Origin: Providencia stuartii
Lineage (GTDB): Bacteria > Pseudomonadota > Gammaproteobacteria > Enterobacterales > Enterobacteriaceae
Direction of reading: 5' to 3'
Length of the DNA: 64,000 nt
Assembly (NCBI RefSeq): GCF_029277985.1
Contig: NZ_CP119546.1
Coordinates: forward strand, 682,001 to 746,000
The notes below the pieces were generated by a model. It saw only the letters and a program-made list of their open reading frames with translations. It was not told the origin of the DNA and ran no database searches. Of this stretch, positions 46,199 through 53,971 are shown in pieces (the first letter of the stretch is position 1; each line of letters opens with the position of its first letter). The position numbers were made by a program, and so were the translations under genes.

Positions 46199-46882
46199 TT
46201 AACAGCTATTTGACACATGGCAGTTAGAGTTACCTTGAATAGTTTTAATCTTAAAATCACGCACTTTTTCCCATTCGTCAACAGGGTCCATTCTTGACCA
46301 AGCTTCAAATAGCTGAGTTTGTTGCCTACTGAGTCTTAGGCCGTATTGATCTCGCATGTAGAAATAAATTCTAGCAATATCACCCTGACGGTTAGCTGGT
46401 GGTTCTGCTCGACGGTCTTTGAAATCAACTTCGAAATCACATTGACCATAGGATCTTGGTTCATTCGGAATCATGCCAAATCGAAAATTTGATCTATCCC
46501 CATTGAGTTCTCCTACAGATGGTACAAGGTTATGGAGATCCGACACCATTTTAGAAAACTCAGCATCATTCTTTTCACAGTTCCGACGACCACCATTTTG
46601 CCAGCATTGGCGTTGATGGCCAATTTCCCAAGCTGAGACAACGTGCTCCCACTCTAAGCGTTCTCCTCGTTTCGGTTGCTTCCTTGGTTCATATCCGCAA
46701 GATGCAGCATCAATCGCACCATCATTGTTATAGCTACATCCACAGTAAAACGTACTCTGGTTGTCTTGGTAAATTTCTCGGGCAAATCGTTTTGCCTGGC
46801 TGAACGATGTTGGGTGTTCTGCAAATGCAGGGATAGCGAACAACGCTATTAAGAAGGTAACGAGAAAATTAGTTCTATTCAT
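46199..46882 (-). CDS. Secreted endonuclease I (EndA/Dns family)
   Basis: 227 residues with a signal peptide ending near AFA. Endonuclease I landmarks: TFYCGCSY, the catalytic segment LEWEHVVSAWEIGHQ, and NLVPSVGELNGDRSNF with the metal-binding Asn. Paired cysteines fit a periplasmic or secreted enzyme that cuts double-stranded DNA. It is a conserved gene right of hotspot 4 in this ICE family. It may lower uptake of foreign DNA or act at the recipient surface, which is inference. Confidence 0.9.
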   Translation of the reverse strand: MNRTNFLVTFLIALFAIPAFAEHPTSFSQAKRFAREIYQDNQSTFYCGCSYNNDGAIDAASCGYEPRKQPKRGERLEWEHVVSAWEIGHQRQCWQNGGRRNCEKNDAEFSKMVSDLHNLVPSVGELNGDRSNFRFGMIPNEPRSYGQCDFEVDFKDRRAEPPANRQGDIARIYFYMRDQYGLRLSRQQTQLFEAWSRMDPVDEWEKVRDFKIKTIQGNSNCHVSNSC

Positions 46883-46951
46883 GTAAATTGGCCAAAAATG
46901 ACAGTTAAATTCATTTTAATGATTTTGATAGAAAATACAGCAAGATGAAGA

Positions 46952-46968
46952 GCCCCTTCAAGAGGGGC
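46952..46968 (-). terminator. GC-rich hairpin between two minus-strand genes
   Basis: GCCCCT pairs with AGGGGC around a 5-nt loop. It lies just past the stop codon (46991) of the upstream minus-strand gene and before endonuclease I. No T run follows, so attenuation or terminator function is uncertain. Confidence 0.4.
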
Positions 46969-46990
46969 AGTGTGATGGGAGCCTAGCTGG

Positions 46991-47593
46991 CTAGTTGGAG
47001 GGGGTATCTGTTTCCTCTTCAGTGATATCGTCATCGGTTGAAGGCACCGCTTGCTCAACTTCTGCTTCTTTACCCTTAGCTTGGGCTGATTTTCGTGCAC
47101 GAATTTCGATATCAATAATGCGCCGAGCAAGTTTGATGATGCGCTGTTGCCATGCGTAGTTGCCATCAACACGTTGCTTGTTGCTAAGCACGCTAGATAA
47201 CCAGAGGGTGTCCATTGAGATCATCAATGCATCGAGTTTGCGCACTAAGCCAACAAACTGGCCAACCTGAGGCGAGCTTATTTTTGCGTTGAAGGTAATC
47301 GGGTCGGTGTAGTCAGGTACTTCATCGATGCCGTTGGACTCCATCAGTTTGTCCAAACGAGCTTGTTCGCTGTCTACCGCTTTAGCGCAATCCTCGATCA
47401 ACTGGCTAATGATCTGTTCCACTTCATCAATTTCGTTCTCATCGCCAATGATGCGCAGGATGACATCGATTCCGTAAAGCGCACTGACCGTCCGTCTAAA
47501 AACACGGTCAACGACACGTTGTGCCTGTAAGCTGTTAATTGTGAATGATTGTTCAAAGATGGGTTTTGAGTAATTGGGTTTTGCTTGGGCCAT
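46991..47593 (-). CDS. Conserved ICE protein, possibly PFL_4669/DUF1845-like
   Basis: 200 residues, largely helical, with an acidic tail (PSTDDDITEEETDTPSN). The segments FRRTVSALYGIDVILRI and SPQVGQFVGLVRKLDALM followed by WLSSVLSNKQRVDGNYAWQQRIIKLARRI recall ICE proteins of the PFL_4669 family, but I am not certain. The start has a GGAGC ribosome site. It lies upstream of endonuclease I on the same strand. Function unknown. Confidence 0.65.
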   Translation of the reverse strand: MAQAKPNYSKPIFEQSFTINSLQAQRVVDRVFRRTVSALYGIDVILRIIGDENEIDEVEQIISQLIEDCAKAVDSEQARLDKLMESNGIDEVPDYTDPITFNAKISSPQVGQFVGLVRKLDALMISMDTLWLSSVLSNKQRVDGNYAWQQRIIKLARRIIDIEIRARKSAQAKGKEAEVEQAVPSTDDDITEEETDTPSN

Positions 47594-47894
47594 AAGTTTG
47601 CTCCTGATATGACAATAATCAGTCCCTAGCCTAATCCTCTGTGAGGTAATGGCCTTTCAGCTAGGTGGAAGAATTGAGCATCTTTCTAACTATCCTGTCT
47701 GGATAAGACGGTTACACTGACTATCAAATATTGCTGATCTGTTTCAGTAATATCTGCGCCTGAGAGCATGAGCTCAAAGGAAGCCCGCCGCTGAGTATTC
47801 TCAGTGGTACTAAGAGGTAGCTAGCCTCCTTAAACAAATAGCCTGCATGTTTACATGCTCAACCATGCGTTCCTTACGGTTCGCCTTTTCACCA
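47594..47894. other. Gap between divergent genes, no gene seen
   Basis: This 300-bp stretch separates the minus-strand gene from the recombination block and must hold promoters in both directions. A small hairpin CTGAG-TATT-CTCAG is visible near 47793. I see no coding potential. Confidence 0.5.
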
Positions 47895-47957
47895 CCCAAC
47901 TGGGGGAGTTTTCCCCAGTTGGGGGTGACTCCTTCAAAACCAACATAAGGAGTCACC
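47895..47957 (+). promoter_or_regulatory. Two-hairpin leader 1 (before the 108-residue gene)
   Basis: Hairpin one: CCCAACTGGGG (47895-47905) with CCCCAGTTGGG (47913-47923), 11 perfect pairs. Hairpin two: GGTGACTCC (47924-47932) with GGAGTCACC (47949-47957), 9 perfect pairs, whose 3' arm contains the ribosome site and ends one base before the ATG. This is the clearest member of the leader family. Confidence 0.75.
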
Positions 47958-47958
47958 A

Positions 47959-48285
47959 ATGGAATATATCTTCGGATTTATTATCCAAATCGCAGGCATT
48001 ATGTTGCTTGCAAAACTGAGCTGGTCGCTTTTGCGATTGCTTGCTCGTCAAAGCGTGCGTCCGTTTCGATTTGTACTTATTCAAATTAAGCGATTGCTCA
48101 CACCAACACTAAAACGTCGTCCAATGGCAGTGCCTAAAGCTCCTGGTATGCCCCGTTTGACATCTGCGTTTTACAAAGAGCCACATCCGTACGACATGGC
48201 TTTACTCGAAATACCAACCTATCTGCGTCGTCAGTCTTCTTTGCCCAGCCGGGCAGAAGCGACTGTGTGCACAGAGTTCAACTAA
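47959..48285 (+). CDS. Small membrane-anchored protein of unknown function
   Basis: 108 residues. A hydrophobic N-terminal helix (residues 4-22) is followed by a very basic stretch (LLARQSVRPFRFVLIQIKRLLTPTLKRRP) and a Pro-rich end. First gene of the recombination block, just 15 bp before ssb, so the two are probably co-transcribed. Its start is covered by leader hairpin 1. Function unknown. Confidence 0.7.
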   Translation: MEYIFGFIIQIAGIMLLAKLSWSLLRLLARQSVRPFRFVLIQIKRLLTPTLKRRPMAVPKAPGMPRLTSAFYKEPHPYDMALLEIPTYLRRQSSLPSRAEATVCTEFN

Positions 48286-48300
48286 GACAAGGAGAACATC

Positions 48301-48720
48301 ATGAAAAACCAAGTAACACTCATAGGCTACGTTGGCTCTGAGCCAGAGACGCGAGCCTATCCATCAGGTGATTTGGTGACCAGCATTTCGCTGGCCACTT
48401 CTGAGAAATGGCGCGACCGGCAATCCAATGAGCTCAAAGAGCATACGGAATGGCATCGGGTCGTTTTTCGAGATCGTGGTGGATTTAAGTTAGGGCTAAG
48501 GGCAAAAGATTTAATCCAAAAAGGAGCGAAGCTTTTTGTTCAAGGGCCTCAGCGCACGCGATCATGGGAGAAAGATGGCACTAAGCATCGATTGACCGAA
48601 GTGGACGCGGACGAGTTTCTGCTTCTTGATAGTGTGAACAGAGCATCTGAGCCATCATCGGCGGATGATGCAGGCTCCCAAACTAATTGGGCACAAACTT
48701 ATCCTGAACCAGATTTTTAA
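48301..48720 (+). CDS. ssb: Single-stranded DNA-binding protein
   Basis: 139 residues with the OB-fold pattern NQVTLIGYVGSEPETRAYPSG near the start and TEWHRVVFRDRG in the middle. It ends YPEPDF, close to the acidic Phe-ended tip that SSB proteins use to recruit partners. It would coat single strands during transfer and recombination beside Bet and Exo. It has its own ribosome site (AAGGAG) but no two-hairpin leader. Confidence 0.93.
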   Translation: MKNQVTLIGYVGSEPETRAYPSGDLVTSISLATSEKWRDRQSNELKEHTEWHRVVFRDRGGFKLGLRAKDLIQKGAKLFVQGPQRTRSWEKDGTKHRLTEVDADEFLLLDSVNRASEPSSADDAGSQTNWAQTYPEPDF

Positions 48721-48738
48721 CCGAGCGAAAACGCTTTA

Positions 48739-48795
48739 ACCCAGCCGGGAGTACTTTCCCGTCAGGGTCAGACTCCCACTTTGATTGTCGGAGTC
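48739..48795 (+). promoter_or_regulatory. Two-hairpin leader 2 (before bet)
   Basis: Hairpin one spans 48739-48768 (ACCC-A-GCCGGGA with TTCCCG-T-C-A-GGGT). Hairpin two: GACTCC (48771-48776) pairs with GGAGTC (48790-48795), which is the ribosome site, 4 nt before the bet ATG. Confidence 0.7.
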
Positions 48796-48799
48796 CACA

Positions 48800-49618
48800 A
48801 TGGAAAAACCAAAGCTAATCCAACGCTTTGCTGAGCGCTTTAGTGTCGATCCAAACAAGTTGTTCGATACCCTAAAAGCAACAGCATTCAAGCAACGTGA
48901 CGGTAGTGCACCGACCAATGAGCAGATGATGGCGCTCTTGGTGGTTGCAGATCAGTACGGCTTGAACCCTTTCACCAAAGAGATTTTTGCGTTCCCTGAT
49001 AAACAAGCTGGAATTATTCCAGTGGTAGGTGTCGATGGATGGTCTCGCATCATCAATCAACACGACCAGTTTGATGGCATGGAGTTCAAGACTTCAGAAA
49101 CCAAAGTCTCACTGGATGGCGCGAAAGAATGCCCTGAATGGATGGAATGCATTATCTATCGGCGGGACCGTTCGCACCCAGTCAAAATCACTGAGTATCT
49201 GGATGAAGTCTATCGACCGCCTTTTGAGGGTAACGGCAAAAATGGCCCTTACCGTGTAGATGGTCCATGGCAGACGCACACTAAGCGAATGCTAAGACAT
49301 AAATCCATGATCCAGTGTTCCCGCATTGCGTTTGGCTTTGTGGGAATTTTCGATCAAGACGAAGCGGAGCGAATTATCGAAGGCCAAGCAACACACGTTG
49401 TTGAGCCATCGTTGATTCCACCCGAGCAAGTTGATGATCGAACCCGAGGGCTTGTTTACAAGCTTATCGAGCGGGCGGAAGCTTCAAACGCTTGGAATAG
49501 TGCATTGGAATATGCCAATGAACATTTTCAAGGTGTTGAACTGACGTTTGCGAAACAAGAAATATTTAATGCACAGCAACAAGCAGCCAAAGCGCTCACA
49601 CAGCCTTTAGGTTCTTAG
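48800..49618 (+). CDS. bet: Bet/RecT-family single-strand annealing protein
   Basis: 272 residues from ATG 48800 (a TTG at 48785 is inside the leader hairpin). The RecT/Bet pattern is visible: QMMALLVVADQYGLNPFTKEIFAFPDK and GVDGWSRIINQHDQFDGMEF. It anneals complementary strands made by the exonuclease encoded nearby, a lambda Red-like system known from SXT to drive exchange between elements. The RadC and SSB genes around it support a recombination role. Confidence 0.95.
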   Translation: MEKPKLIQRFAERFSVDPNKLFDTLKATAFKQRDGSAPTNEQMMALLVVADQYGLNPFTKEIFAFPDKQAGIIPVVGVDGWSRIINQHDQFDGMEFKTSETKVSLDGAKECPEWMECIIYRRDRSHPVKITEYLDEVYRPPFEGNGKNGPYRVDGPWQTHTKRMLRHKSMIQCSRIAFGFVGIFDQDEAERIIEGQATHVVEPSLIPPEQVDDRTRGLVYKLIERAEASNAWNSALEYANEHFQGVELTFAKQEIFNAQQQAAKALTQPLGS

Positions 49619-49640
49619 CGCCACGCATTCATTTTACGAA

Positions 49641-49701
49641 CCCTGGCGGGATTATTCTCCCGTCAGGGGGAAGGTCTCGTCTTTTTTTTTGGAGATCTTC
49701 C
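49641..49701 (+). promoter_or_regulatory. Two-hairpin leader 3 (before the 47-residue gene)
   Basis: Hairpin one: CCCTGGCGGGA (49641-49651) with TCCCGTCAGGG (49658-49668), 11 pairs, one G-U. Hairpin two: GGAAGGTCTC (49669-49678) with GAGATCTTCC (49692-49701), 10 pairs, one G-U, enclosing a T-rich loop and covering the GGAG ribosome site right up to the start codon. Confidence 0.75.
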
Positions 49702-49845
49702 ATGACTAAATCAGCCTCACTTTTTCGCTTGGTATTGGTTGTTGCCCTTGTCGTAGGTTCGATTCAAGCCGGTAAAGCGGCAATTGATTCGGTTCAAGCA
49801 AGTGTTGTTCAGCACCAAACAGCGTTAGCACAAGCTGCAAAGTAA
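49702..49845 (+). CDS. 47-residue hydrophobic peptide between bet and exo
   Basis: ATG with GGAG 6 nt upstream. The peptide has a basic start (MTKSASLFR), a hydrophobic core LVLVVALVVGSIQA, and a short soluble end. It looks like a signal-anchored or exported small protein. It has a complete two-hairpin leader of its own, which supports it as a real gene. Its function is unknown. Confidence 0.65.
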   Translation: MTKSASLFRLVLVVALVVGSIQAGKAAIDSVQASVVQHQTALAQAAK

Positions 49846-49853
49846 CCACTTAA

Positions 49854-49901
49854 CCCTGAAGGGGAGTTCTCTCCTTCGGGGGAGTCTCCCCTCAAAGGAG
49901 G
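49854..49901 (+). promoter_or_regulatory. Two-hairpin leader 4 (before exo), weaker second hairpin
   Basis: Hairpin one: CCC and GAAGGGG pair with CTCCTTC and GGG (49854-49880). The second is short: CCTC (49890-49893) with GAGG (49898-49901) at the ribosome site, or GGAG with CTCC inside 49881-49889. Confidence 0.5.
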
Positions 49902-49905
49902 CAAT

Positions 49906-50922
49906 ATGAAGGTTATCGACCTATCACAGCGTACTCCTGCATGGCACCAGTGGCGCATTGCAGGGGTTACGGCATCTGAAGCCCCAATTATTATGGGGCG
50001 TTCACCCTACAAAACACCTTGGCGATTATGGGCAGAAAAAACCGGATTCGTATTACCGGAAGACCTGTCGAATAATCCTAATGTGCTTCGCGGTATTCGG
50101 TTGGAGCCTCAAGCAAGGCGAGCATTTGAGAATGCGCATAATGACTTTCTTCTGCCGTTATGTGCAGAAGCCGATCATAACGCAATCTTTCGAGCCAGCT
50201 TTGATGGCATCAACGATGCGGGCGAACCCGTTGAACTGAAATGTCCTTGCCAGTCAGTTTTTGAGGATGTGCAAGCTCACCGAGAACAAAGCGAGGCGTA
50301 CCAGTTGTATTGGGTGCAAGTACAGCATCAAATACTGGTCGCCAATAGCACGCGTGGTTGGTTGGTATTCTATTTTGAGGATCAACTGATTGAGTTTGAA
50401 ATACAACGAGACGCTGCGTTCTTAACTGAATTGCAAGAAACAGCGCTTCAGTTTTGGGAGTTAGTTCAAACTAAAAAAGAACCGTCAAAATGCCCTGAGC
50501 AAGATTGTTTTGTTCCCAAGGGTGAAGCCCAATACCGCTGGACATCGCTGTCTCGGCAGTATTGCTCAGCACATGCCGAAGTGGTTCGACTGGAAAATCA
50601 CATTAAATCTTTGAAAGAGGAAATGCGAGAAGCTCAGTCGAAATTGGTCGCTATGATGGGTAACTACGCTCATGCCGACTATGCTGGGGTCAAACTCAGC
50701 CGCTACATGATGGCAGGTACGGTGGACTATAAGCAATTGGCCACCGATAAATTAGGCGAGCTGGATGAACAGGTTTTAGCCGCTTACCGAAAAGCGCCAC
50801 AAGAGCGGTTGCGCATTAGCACCAATAAGCCAGAGCAGCCCGTTGAAACACCAATCAAAATCAGTCTTGAGCAAGAAAACTTGGTTCTGCCAGGTGACTC
50901 GCCGAGCTCATTTTACTTTTAA
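49906..50922 (+). CDS. exo: YqaJ-type recombination exonuclease (lambda Exo-like)
   Basis: 338 residues. The YqaJ nuclease pattern is clear: RTPAWHQWRIAGVTASEAPIIMG at the start, then ASFDGI and VELKCP near residues 100-115 with the metal-binding Asp, Glu and Lys, and VQHQILVAN. Helical middle from about 205 to 250. It resects 5' ends to make single strands for Bet. The C-terminus ends SPSSFYF, a tail shared with two neighbouring proteins. A 19-nt stretch over the stop codon is nearly the same as one after the DUF3150 gene. Confidence 0.93.
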   Translation: MKVIDLSQRTPAWHQWRIAGVTASEAPIIMGRSPYKTPWRLWAEKTGFVLPEDLSNNPNVLRGIRLEPQARRAFENAHNDFLLPLCAEADHNAIFRASFDGINDAGEPVELKCPCQSVFEDVQAHREQSEAYQLYWVQVQHQILVANSTRGWLVFYFEDQLIEFEIQRDAAFLTELQETALQFWELVQTKKEPSKCPEQDCFVPKGEAQYRWTSLSRQYCSAHAEVVRLENHIKSLKEEMREAQSKLVAMMGNYAHADYAGVKLSRYMMAGTVDYKQLATDKLGELDEQVLAAYRKAPQERLRISTNKPEQPVETPIKISLEQENLVLPGDSPSSFYF

Positions 50923-51069
50923 CGTTCACTTGGAGCCGATTTCGGCTCCTTTCTCATGCGCTTATATCGAGTGCATCAGAAAGCAGTTTCACTCGTAGCC
51001 AATGCTGGGTACGAATGATAGAGCGAGCTGAACTCTTACATACACAGCCATACCACAATCAACACTCCA

Positions 51070-51125
51070 CCCGACGGGGACTTCAGTCCCTGTTGGGGCA
51101 TGGGGCCTCGTCAAAACAGATGAGG
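51070..51125 (+). promoter_or_regulatory. Two-hairpin leader 5 (before cobS-like gene)
   Basis: Hairpin one: CCCGACGGGGAC (51070-51081) with GTCCCTGTTGGG (51086-51097), 12 pairs, two G-U, loop TTCA. Hairpin two: CCTCGTC (51106-51112) with GATGAGG (51119-51125), 7 pairs, one G-U, 6 nt before the ATG and covering the ribosome site. Confidence 0.75.
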
Positions 51126-51131
51126 TTTACC

Positions 51132-52091
51132 ATGACTGAACAATCCCCATTTTTGGTTCAAGTGAATCAAGCGTTTAATGTTCCGGCTCCTGATGCTTTC
51201 GTTCTGGAAGGATTTGGTGCCGACACTACCCATCCAAACATTCCCGTTCGCAAGGACGAGTATGTTTTTAGAAAAGAAGACTTACGTGACGTATTGGCGT
51301 TCTTGTCTAACCCCGACGGTGACGGTTTGTATATTACAGGCCCCACGGGATGCGGTAAGACCTCGCTAATTTGCCAAGTTGCTTCTCGATTGAATTGGCC
51401 TGTTCAGCAAATTACTGCACATGGTCGATTGGAGTTGTCCGATCTTATTGGTCACCACACGCTGGTTAATGGCAACATGACCTTTGTGTATGGACCGTTA
51501 GCACTGGCTGTAAAGCATGGCCATTTGCTGATCATTAATGAAATGGATCTTGCTGAGCCTGCTGAACTGGCTGGACTCAATGACATTTTGGAAGGTGCCC
51601 CGTTGGTCATCGCACAAAATGGCGGAGAGATCATCATGCCACATACCAAGTTTCGTTTTATCGCAACCGGCAACAGTGCGGGCAGCGGTGACCAAACGGG
51701 CTTGTATCAAGGTGTGCTCCAACAGAATTTGGCTTTTCTTGATCGCTTTAGAATCATCGAAGCGACCTATGCAGAGCCTTCTGTAGAGGAAGCCATTCTG
51801 GAGAACGTTGCGCCTGGCTTGCCAGAAGTCTTTCGCCAAAAAATGGTGAAAGTGGCTGGTGACATCCGTCGTCTTTTTATTGGGGGTACGGATGGCGGTG
51901 CAGAGCTTAGTATCACCATGTCCACTCGGACTTTGGTGCGCTGGGCAAAGTTAACACTTGCTTTTAAAGGCGCTCCTAACGCAGTGGAGTATGCACTGGT
52001 TCGGTCTTTGACGGCTCGTGCTGAGTTGGAGCAACGTGAAGCCATTCACCGTATTGCCGCTGATGTTTTCGGTGACCACTGGGAGGATTGA
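51132..52091 (+). CDS. cobS: CobS-like MoxR-type AAA+ ATPase
   Basis: 319 residues from ATG 51132; an upstream in-frame start at 51015 runs through the leader hairpins and is rejected. Walker A TGPTGCGKTSLIC near residue 70, Walker B LLIINEMDLAEP near 131, and a sensor FRFIATGNSAG near 175. Close to CobS of cobaltochelatase, but no cobalamin genes are near. It pairs with the VWA protein at 54.5 kb, a common MoxR-VWA arrangement that remodels protein complexes. Overlaps the next gene by one base. Confidence 0.88.
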   Translation: MTEQSPFLVQVNQAFNVPAPDAFVLEGFGADTTHPNIPVRKDEYVFRKEDLRDVLAFLSNPDGDGLYITGPTGCGKTSLICQVASRLNWPVQQITAHGRLELSDLIGHHTLVNGNMTFVYGPLALAVKHGHLLIINEMDLAEPAELAGLNDILEGAPLVIAQNGGEIIMPHTKFRFIATGNSAGSGDQTGLYQGVLQQNLAFLDRFRIIEATYAEPSVEEAILENVAPGLPEVFRQKMVKVAGDIRRLFIGGTDGGAELSITMSTRTLVRWAKLTLAFKGAPNAVEYALVRSLTARAELEQREAIHRIAADVFGDHWED

Positions 52092-52858
52092 TGATGGAAA
52101 AGTGCTTTGCTCTTTACCGTTACAGTCATTCTGATGGGACAGCCAAAGAATGGGCCATTTACGTTGGATCAGACACCCAGGAGATTGAAGTTCGGTTTGG
52201 AAAAGCTGGTCAATTGTCGCAGCAGCGATTGATTGATTCGACTGATCCTAACGCTGAAGCAGACCGACGAATCAATGAGAAAATCAACAAGGGTTATCGA
52301 TTGGTTGGACAAGTCGGCATTGATCATCAAGGGCGGCCATTTGAACTCTCAAATGCGCTAGATAGCGTCGCGTGCGCCAATAACGTCAGTTGGGAGTTTC
52401 GTACTCGCAAGGACGTCAATGGCCAAATCTCGCTGGCGCAAAAAGCGTTGTTCGATATGGCAAAGCTGCTTGAAGCCTATGGCTTGGCTGTTATTGATGA
52501 TAACCAGGTCAGGATTGGAGAATGGTCATTAGGGTTTTGCAAAAGCAGATTACCTAGTACCAATCAAATCAGCATGGTGTCAGGTGAAGGCGCTGGCATT
52601 GTTAACACGGATGATGGCCCATGGCCATTGTTGCTGTTACTGGCCTTTAAGCGTCAATTACCACCTCTGTGTTCGCTCACAGTAGCGAGTCCTGAAGGGA
52701 TAGAAGTATCCGACCAATTGAAGTTGGAAAAAGATGTATTGAGGCTATTAGGTAGTGATTTAGAGCGGGTTCGCCCGATTGCTGAAGCACTGGACTTAAT
52801 GCCTGTGAAAATCGATCTCAACCAATCGTCGCCTGATTCGCAAAATTACTATTTCTGA
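52091..52858 (+). CDS. WGR-like domain protein with Tyr-Tyr-Phe tail
   Basis: 255 residues from ATG 52091, overlapping the cobS stop (a second ATG is 3 nt later). The first 85 residues have a WGR-like pattern (KEWAIYVGSDTQEIEVRFGKAGQLS). The remainder is unassigned. It ends SPDSQNYYF, resembling the ends of Exo and the DUF3150 protein. Probably made together with the AAA+ protein. Function unknown. Confidence 0.7.
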   Translation: MMEKCFALYRYSHSDGTAKEWAIYVGSDTQEIEVRFGKAGQLSQQRLIDSTDPNAEADRRINEKINKGYRLVGQVGIDHQGRPFELSNALDSVACANNVSWEFRTRKDVNGQISLAQKALFDMAKLLEAYGLAVIDDNQVRIGEWSLGFCKSRLPSTNQISMVSGEGAGIVNTDDGPWPLLLLLAFKRQLPPLCSLTVASPEGIEVSDQLKLEKDVLRLLGSDLERVRPIAEALDLMPVKIDLNQSSPDSQNYYF

Positions 52859-52890
52859 TAGTGGTATTGCCATTAGCGCGTCAACTACTA

Positions 52891-52955
52891 CCACCCAAAC
52901 GGGGGCCATTGCTCCTGTTGGGAGTGGTGCGTCCCCATCTCGCATGAGGATGCAC
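52891..52955 (+). promoter_or_regulatory. Two-hairpin leader 6 (before DUF3150 gene)
   Basis: Hairpin one: CCCAAACGGGGGC (52894-52906) with GCTCCTGTTGGG (52912-52922), one base bulged. Hairpin two: GTGCGTCC (52927-52934) with GGATGCAC (52948-52955), 8 pairs with one G-U, ending one base before the ATG and covering the AGGA ribosome site. Confidence 0.7.
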
Positions 52956-52956
52956 T

Positions 52957-53910
52957 ATGAGTATTCAAACCCTCGACAAACTTTTGATTTGTCACATCGA
53001 CTGTTCCATCTGGAGCGGTAGAAAAAAACTAAGGCCTGAAGATTTCAGACTAGCCAATGGCAGCCAACTTCCACCGAAGGATGTTGCCAGCTTAGGGAGT
53101 AAAAAAATTTGCGACCCTGAGGCATTGGCGAACTTTGAAAGGCTTAAGAAAGAAGCGCAGCGCTTGTGTGAGCAAGTCGGTGTGCGGTTTTTAGGTGGCT
53201 ATGCCGTCCCTGAGGACCGAATTGATCAGATTGTTCCAGAGCTTGACCGGATCGGTCAGGAGTTTGCGCAGTGCAAGCAGTTGTTCTTGGACAACTATGA
53301 TCAGGTGACGTTTGACTGGGTTGCAAAACACCCGGAATTTGCAGATGCAATCCGGCGTGCGCTGTCACCCATTGAAGATGTGGAACAACGGCTTCAGTTC
53401 GATTATGCCATCTATCGAATGCAACCGGCTGAACAAGCTGGTGGCTTAGATGACAAGGTCAATGGCATGGGACACACCCTCTTTAGGGAGGTGGCTCGTG
53501 ATGCCAATGAACTGTTTGAGCGTTCCGTTGCAGGTAAGAATCAAATCAGCCAGCGAGCCCTTAATCCTCTGAAGCGGTTAAGAGACAAGTTGGATGGTTT
53601 GTCATTCCTGGATCATCGAGTCCAGCCGATGGTCGAAGCGATGGACAATTTATTTGTTCGTCTGCCGAAGACCGGCCCTGTGACAGACAATCTCTATCAC
53701 GAACTGATGGCGACCATTTTAATTTTGTCTGATCCAGACAAGATGAGAATGCACGGTGAAGGTCAATTGGATATCAGACAACTGATGCCCAAACCTGAAC
53801 CTAAACCCGCACAGCCAGTATCTGCTCAGCCAGATAACTTATGTGCAATACCACAACCAACCGTCAGACCAAACCTTGGTTCGACTGTACCAAACTCATT
53901 TTATTTTTAA
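52957..53910 (+). CDS. DUF3150 family protein
   Basis: 317 residues. The start (LDKLLICHIDCSIWSGRKKLRPEDF) and ALANFERLKKEAQRLCEQVGVRFLGGYAVP fit DUF3150, a family typically found next to CobS-like and CobT-like genes in mobile elements. Mostly helical, with a Pro-rich linker (MPKPEPKPAQPVSAQP) before the end. It finishes VPNSFYF, the same Phe-Tyr-Phe tail as Exo. The function is unknown; context suggests a partner of the AAA+/VWA pair. Confidence 0.82.
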   Translation: MSIQTLDKLLICHIDCSIWSGRKKLRPEDFRLANGSQLPPKDVASLGSKKICDPEALANFERLKKEAQRLCEQVGVRFLGGYAVPEDRIDQIVPELDRIGQEFAQCKQLFLDNYDQVTFDWVAKHPEFADAIRRALSPIEDVEQRLQFDYAIYRMQPAEQAGGLDDKVNGMGHTLFREVARDANELFERSVAGKNQISQRALNPLKRLRDKLDGLSFLDHRVQPMVEAMDNLFVRLPKTGPVTDNLYHELMATILILSDPDKMRMHGEGQLDIRQLMPKPEPKPAQPVSAQPDNLCAIPQPTVRPNLGSTVPNSFYF

Positions 53911-53913
53911 CGT

Positions 53914-53967
53914 CCTTGAGGGCATGTCGCCCTAAAGGGCGCATGTCCTCTGAACTATGTAAGAGGA
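53914..53967 (+). promoter_or_regulatory. Two-hairpin leader 7 (before 146-residue gene)
   Basis: Hairpin one: CCTT-G-AGGGC with GCCCT-A-AAGG (53914-53938). Hairpin two: TCCTC (53946-53950) with GAGGA (53963-53967), 5 pairs at the ribosome site, 4 nt before the ATG. GCCCTAAAGGGC inside is also palindromic. Confidence 0.6.
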
Positions 53968-53971
53968 AATT

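Noticed and set aside
53929..53940. SetCD/AcaCD-type activator box at GCCCTAAAGGGC
   Set aside because: The palindrome is fully explained as part of leader hairpin 7 and lies between two closely spaced genes; I do not recall the activator motif well enough to claim it.
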